This document shows positions 60,474-64,000 of a stretch of DNA of 64,000 nucleotides, piece by piece. A program made the position numbers and the translations under genes. The stretch is from assembly GCA_002306055.1 (NCBI GenBank), contig DBRR01000004.1, positions 1 through 64,000 of the forward strand. The letters are read 5' to 3'. This stretch comes from Anaerolineaceae bacterium UBA1363. GTDB lineage: Bacteria > Chloroflexota > Anaerolineae > Anaerolineales > Anaerolineaceae. The notes under the pieces were generated by a model. It was not told where the DNA came from, made no database searches, and worked only from the letters and a program-made list of their open reading frames with translations. Each line of letters opens with the position of its first letter. Positions within the stretch are counted from its first letter, which is position 1.

Positions 60474-61637
60474 ATGAGCATACCTACTACCGAAACCAAA
60501 CCAGATGGGCTCCATTCTCTTCCGCCCAGGCAAAGGCGTTCGCTGCGCAAATACATCGAAACCGCCAGCACCCGCGATAAGGATGACCTCCTGCGCGACA
60601 TCGCGCGCCATGCGTTGCCCCAAATGCAGGACTATTGGCAACTTCTGATTTGTTTGCTGCTCCTGGTCATTGGGAACCTGGTTGGATCGAACCTGGTGCT
60701 CCTGGCTGGTATTATCGCTATTCCGATGGCAAAACCATTGCTGAGCCTGGTTTACGCTGGTGCCCTGCCTTCAGCCAGGCATTTCTGGCACGCGCTGCTG
60801 GGTTTGGTGATCACGTTGGCAGGGTTTTTCCTGGCAGGCTGGATAGTTCGCAATGCTGTTCCTATTCAAGCTGATCGTTTTTTGTCCGGAGTGGACTTCT
60901 CGGGAATATCTGAAGGCGGTCTGTTTTGGGTCATCCTGGTGGTTACCTCCGCGTTGACTGCTTACTGGTTCACGTATCACGAAGTGCTTTCGAGGCTCTC
61001 GTCCATTCTAATTGGATACCTGGTGTTGATGCCGTTTATGGCTGCAGGGCAATCTGCTTCAGCGGATTTTGCTGCCAACAGTTTGCCATTGATCATGGTT
61101 GGTCTAACCAGGCTCGGGCTGGCGCTGTTGGTCATGTTCCTGACGACCTGGGTGTTAGGATTCCCGCCACGTAAATCGATGGGGATTTTCATTGCCGTTT
61201 TGATATTTGCCATGGCAACGGTTAGTTTGATCGAGATCATTCAGCGTGAACAGGTTTCTATTCAAGCCCAGAGGCCAGAACCTACCATGGTCATTGTTCA
61301 GACTGCCACACCAGTGCCTCCAACTCCGACAACACCCCCTCCGACTGCCACAGCCACGAGCGCCCCCAGCCCCACCCTGGAACCCATTCCGAGCCCGGAA
61401 CCGACTGCAACCGTCCCTACGTACACTTCAGCGCGTGTGACAGCCCCGAACGGTTTGGTCATCCGCGAAGGTCCGTCCACTTCATCCTACATCCTGACGT
61501 ATGTAAACTTCGATGAGATCGTTCAGCTCACGGGAGTCCAGGAAAATAATCAGGGGATAACTTGGGATCAGGTGGTAGCGCCAGACGGCGGAATAGGCTG
61601 GATTTCCACCCGCTATCTTGAGATAATCAATCCTTAG
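60474..61637 (+). CDS. Multi-span membrane protein with C-terminal SH3b domain
   Basis: 387 residues. A soluble start (about 1-58), then about six hydrophobic segments (60-260) and a Thr/Pro-rich linker (about 275-320). A terminal bacterial SH3 domain follows, with LVIREGPSTSSYILTYV and GWISTRYLEI. The membrane part is not recognised with certainty and may relate to DUF389-type proteins. SH3b domains outside the membrane usually bind cell wall. The start is an ATG with a weak ribosome binding site. It converges on the gene at 61634, overlapping it by 4 bp. Confidence 0.65.
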   Translation: MSIPTTETKPDGLHSLPPRQRRSLRKYIETASTRDKDDLLRDIARHALPQMQDYWQLLICLLLLVIGNLVGSNLVLLAGIIAIPMAKPLLSLVYAGALPSARHFWHALLGLVITLAGFFLAGWIVRNAVPIQADRFLSGVDFSGISEGGLFWVILVVTSALTAYWFTYHEVLSRLSSILIGYLVLMPFMAAGQSASADFAANSLPLIMVGLTRLGLALLVMFLTTWVLGFPPRKSMGIFIAVLIFAMATVSLIEIIQREQVSIQAQRPEPTMVIVQTATPVPPTPTTPPPTATATSAPSPTLEPIPSPEPTATVPTYTSARVTAPNGLVIREGPSTSSYILTYVNFDEIVQLTGVQENNQGITWDQVVAPDGGIGWISTRYLEIINP

Positions 61638-62677
61638 GCTGCGACATCCAAAAGCAGCAGATTTGTGACTGGCACGCGAAGAAGTGAGCCATCCTGGCGT
61701 TCCACGACGGCGACTTTAGCCGTCAGACCGCTCGCAAAACGTTCCGCCTTTTGAGGCAGCTCCACGACCCGCCCGCTGCTCCCGAGGTAGGGCTCACCCA
61801 GCAGCCTCACCAGGCTGCCCACTCCCAGCGTAACCTCCTCGTCAAAAAGCGCCGAACTTTGCCCGCCCTCGCCTGGAAGAACCAATTCAGCTGCCTGACC
61901 AGCACCATCAGAAAGTAAAAATACTTCCTGATCCTGCATCTTTTCCAGCAAACCAAGGCTGACAGAGTCAGCTTCCTGATCTCCAAAACCGTTCAGGCTC
62001 ATTACTGCGGTGGGGTTATTGAGAGCCTCTTTGACTAATCCCGGCACCAGAGAAGGCAGGATAATCCCGGCAGGTCTTTTTGCCAGCAGCAAGCGGAATC
62101 GCTCAGAGGTAATAATGGCTTCCGAAAAAACGATTTTATCTTTCATCTCAGGCAGGCAGCCCCGTTGCTGGGGGTCCGTAAAGTCAAATTCCAAGCGGGT
62201 AAAACTGCCGCTGGCGTTCAGACCGTTACTCCAAACCCCCTGAATAAGGCTGCCCGTCAAACCGATCACCGCGCCAAAGCCCGGAATCAGTTCCACCACT
62301 GTACCCGCAATCGGTGCCGTCACCTGCAGTTTCTGTTCTCCCATTGCCAGGGTCACTCGCCCTTCACGCAATGAGACAATCCGACCATCCTGGGAAGCTC
62401 TGAAAATGCGGGTGATCAGCCCTGGCTTTTGAGCAATCACATCACCTTTTCGAACCACCTCGCCATTGAGTCGTTTGAGATGCTGGTCCAGTCGGCTTGG
62501 GTGGATCCCGAGTTGATTGACGATGTCGAACACCTGGAATTCTTTGGGAATGACAGCTTCAGCAAGCACATCGCCCACTTTCACTTCCTGCCCGGTGCGC
62601 ACCAGAACAGTGCCCGGTTGTGGAAGGCGGACTTGCTTGTAAACTGGCTGACCGGATCGGATAATTACTTTGTGCAT
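61634..62677 (-). CDS. Protein with biotinyl/lipoyl-like and KOW-like features
   Basis: Not assigned to a known enzyme. The N-terminal quarter (about 10-60) has an LPQPGTVLVRTGQEVKVGDV pattern like a barrel-sandwich (lipoyl-like) domain but no Lys attachment motif. A second such pattern is near 118-135 (APIAGTVVELIPG). The last third has a beta-rich stretch with GSLVRLLGEPYLGSSGRVVEL, which recalls KOW/NusG-type repeats. The chosen ATG (62677) has GGAGG 6 nt upstream. It follows the GlmL-like gene by 2 bp, so they act together. Confidence 0.55.
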   Translation of the reverse strand: MHKVIIRSGQPVYKQVRLPQPGTVLVRTGQEVKVGDVLAEAVIPKEFQVFDIVNQLGIHPSRLDQHLKRLNGEVVRKGDVIAQKPGLITRIFRASQDGRIVSLREGRVTLAMGEQKLQVTAPIAGTVVELIPGFGAVIGLTGSLIQGVWSNGLNASGSFTRLEFDFTDPQQRGCLPEMKDKIVFSEAIITSERFRLLLAKRPAGIILPSLVPGLVKEALNNPTAVMSLNGFGDQEADSVSLGLLEKMQDQEVFLLSDGAGQAAELVLPGEGGQSSALFDEEVTLGVGSLVRLLGEPYLGSSGRVVELPQKAERFASGLTAKVAVVERQDGSLLRVPVTNLLLLDVAA

Positions 62678-62679
62678 GT

Positions 62680-64000
62680 TTATCCTCCCAGTTCCCAAAG
62701 CCAGTTGCGCTGGGCTTCCGCACGCGCAATTTCATCAACTGGTAAGTGCGGCGGTCTTCCGCGCGCGTCAATCACAACCCCCACCTTTGAATCCATCACG
62801 CCAACCCAGCCGCCAAGCCCGGGTATCCCCATGCCAACATCGCTCTCGTCCTCAGGGGCAAGGTAGAGTTCAGTTTTGCTATTAGCCAGGGTTTCTATGC
62901 GTTTAAGATCGCCCATCTGGATTTTATGGTAAAGCCGCGGCATCTGTTCGCCTTCATTCACTTCAATCTGGAGTACCTTCTGCCCTTCGGAAGCCGGTGT
63001 ATCCACCGTGACCACGGTCGCCAGATTGGTGAAAACTTCCTCATCCATCACCTGTACTGCCAGCAAAGGTTCCATAGGTGCGAGGCTGCCCAGGGCGGTT
63101 AAAAGTTGCTGTTCATCCTGCAAAATTGTTGTTATCCCATGCGGCAAGATGCTATCCAGCGCGATCATCAAGCCCTGGTGCGGTAATGCCCGCTGCATCT
63201 CAGACCCCGAAAGGATGATCGGTTCGTAAGCACGCATCAAACCCAGGCTGGGGTTATACCCGAAGTCTGGATCCAATTTTTGGAGTGCACTCAGCGCCTC
63301 CCGGATGCGGATGCGCGCCCAGGCCTGTTCGATGCTCAGATCCTCCAGGGTGGCAGGTGTGTAATCCGGGAAAAGCGCGCGGTTATAAATGTACGTCGCG
63401 AAGCTGTTTGAGTCTGTCAGCTGGCTGGAGAACCCTCTGGCTTTCTCTAAAAACTCATCATCTACTTGAAGACGATGGCTGATGCCGGTGAGTTTCTGAT
63501 CCCGAGCGGCAATCACACTTACGCTGTCCGTTTCTACGCGCAGCATCAACACGCCTTTGCCATTTTCACTGCTTTGCTCCAAAAAACGCACCATTCTGCC
63601 AGCTGAAAAATCACCTGGGATCACACGGGTATGCAGATCGCTGACAACCTCCGCCAACCCGGCGATCTGCTGAAGCCGTAGGCGTTCAAAAGCCTTCAGC
63701 ATGACCTTCCAGACGAGCGTTGGGTCTTCCTCACCGGGATTGGTCTGGATGTTGCTCGCCAGGTGCATGTCGATTCCAGCTTCAATCTCACTTTGGGCGT
63801 ATTCTGCCAGTTCCTGGTTGCCGCAGTAGACGATTTGCGGTCGAACTGCCCGGGGGATGAGGTGGTAAACCAGGCGCAGGTTTTCAATTGCCGCCTTAAG
63901 TGCTTTTTGAGCCCCGCCGTTTGCGCCCCCGCCAATGACATATAACTCAACATCGCTCGTGAGAAGTCGTTCAAGTTGGGCTGTCGCGTTCAGGTTATCC
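62680..64000 (-). CDS. GlmL/MutL-like ASKHA-fold protein, 5' end outside window
   Basis: The open frame runs off the right edge, so the N-terminus is missing; at least 439 residues are seen. Before the internal Met at 63768 the frame continues with SDVELYVIGGGANGGAQKALK and QIVYCGNQELAE, similar in order to the glutamate mutase accessory protein GlmL/MutL (actin-like ATPase fold). The middle has RVIPGDFSAGRMVRFLEQS and VLMLRVETDSVSV. No firm functional assignment is possible. It is linked with the barrel-sandwich protein downstream. Confidence 0.5.
   Translation of the reverse strand, partial: DNLNATAQLERLLTSDVELYVIGGGANGGAQKALKAAIENLRLVYHLIPRAVRPQIVYCGNQELAEYAQSEIEAGIDMHLASNIQTNPGEEDPTLVWKVMLKAFERLRLQQIAGLAEVVSDLHTRVIPGDFSAGRMVRFLEQSSENGKGVLMLRVETDSVSVIAARDQKLTGISHRLQVDDEFLEKARGFSSQLTDSNSFATYIYNRALFPDYTPATLEDLSIEQAWARIRIREALSALQKLDPDFGYNPSLGLMRAYEPIILSGSEMQRALPHQGLMIALDSILPHGITTILQDEQQLLTALGSLAPMEPLLAVQVMDEEVFTNLATVVTVDTPASEGQKVLQIEVNEGEQMPRLYHKIQMGDLKRIETLANSKTELYLAPEDESDVGMGIPGLGGWVGVMDSKVGVVIDARGRPPHLPVDEIARAEAQRNWLWELGG

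Overview
The window looks like chromosomal DNA of an anaerobic, heterotrophic bacterium, most likely Chloroflexota (Anaerolineae-like). This is an inference. It rests on gene content (RNase Y, flavodiiron protein, T-box-controlled leuS), on the many lipoproteins with Thr/Pro/Glu-rich linkers after the lipobox, and on GC-rich palindromic repeats in the gene gaps. No rRNA gene is present to settle it. Most genes are housekeeping or transport genes in long co-directional runs, separated by recognisable intrinsic terminators.

Layout. 1-1192 is a repeat-rich gap. 1193-4997 (minus) is recO-cdd-CBS/CorC membrane protein-glmU, with tRNA-Gln(TTG) upstream. 5409-13364 (minus) is a complete oligopeptide ABC transporter operon (oppA-B-C-D-F plus a small membrane protein), driven by a consensus promoter and with a hairpin between oppA and oppB. 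After a small membrane protein and a second repeat-rich gap, 14841-22185 (minus) holds a peptide-binding lipoprotein, rsgA, a MecA-like penicillin-binding lipoprotein, maf, rnz and two small membrane proteins. 22682-24905 (plus) is recX-rny. 25031-27895 is an AT-rich restriction-modification island (two DNA methyltransferases flanking a PD-(D/E)XK nuclease candidate), followed by a decayed ABC ATPase gene.

In the middle, 28306-30096 carries an MBL hydrolase and an M24 peptidase. 30187-32101 carries cysK-cysE behind a leader that encodes a 12-residue Cys-containing peptide overlapping an intrinsic terminator, which looks like an attenuator. 32151-37421 (minus) is a six-gene operon with three tandem M42 aminopeptidases, a binding lipoprotein and a Thr/Pro-rich membrane protein. 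37889-39479 contains two small-protein genes and a tRNA-Ala cluster with interrupted, tandemly repeated tRNA pieces. 39556-44340 encodes a lipoprotein, an ALDH3-type aldehyde dehydrogenase, a flavodiiron protein and a polysaccharide deacetylase.

On the right, a third repeat-rich gap leads into a T-box leader and leuS, then a two-gene operon of a cobalamin-binding barrel protein and an opine-dehydrogenase-like enzyme. 51390-58769 holds transketolase, an ascorbate-type PTS (EIIC, EIIB, EIIA), EI and HPr, with a decayed UlaE-like epimerase upstream of HPr. The window ends with a BMP-like lipoprotein, a membrane protein with an SH3b domain, and two linked genes, the last truncated and GlmL/MutL-like.

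Peptide acquisition (Opp, binding lipoproteins, M24 and M42 peptidases), PTS sugar-acid uptake feeding transketolase, and oxygen/NO defence by the flavodiiron protein fit a fermentative anaerobe. The observations most worth following up are the cysK attenuator, the repeat insertion in OppC, the cobalamin/opine operon, the broken tRNA-Ala array and the restriction-modification island.
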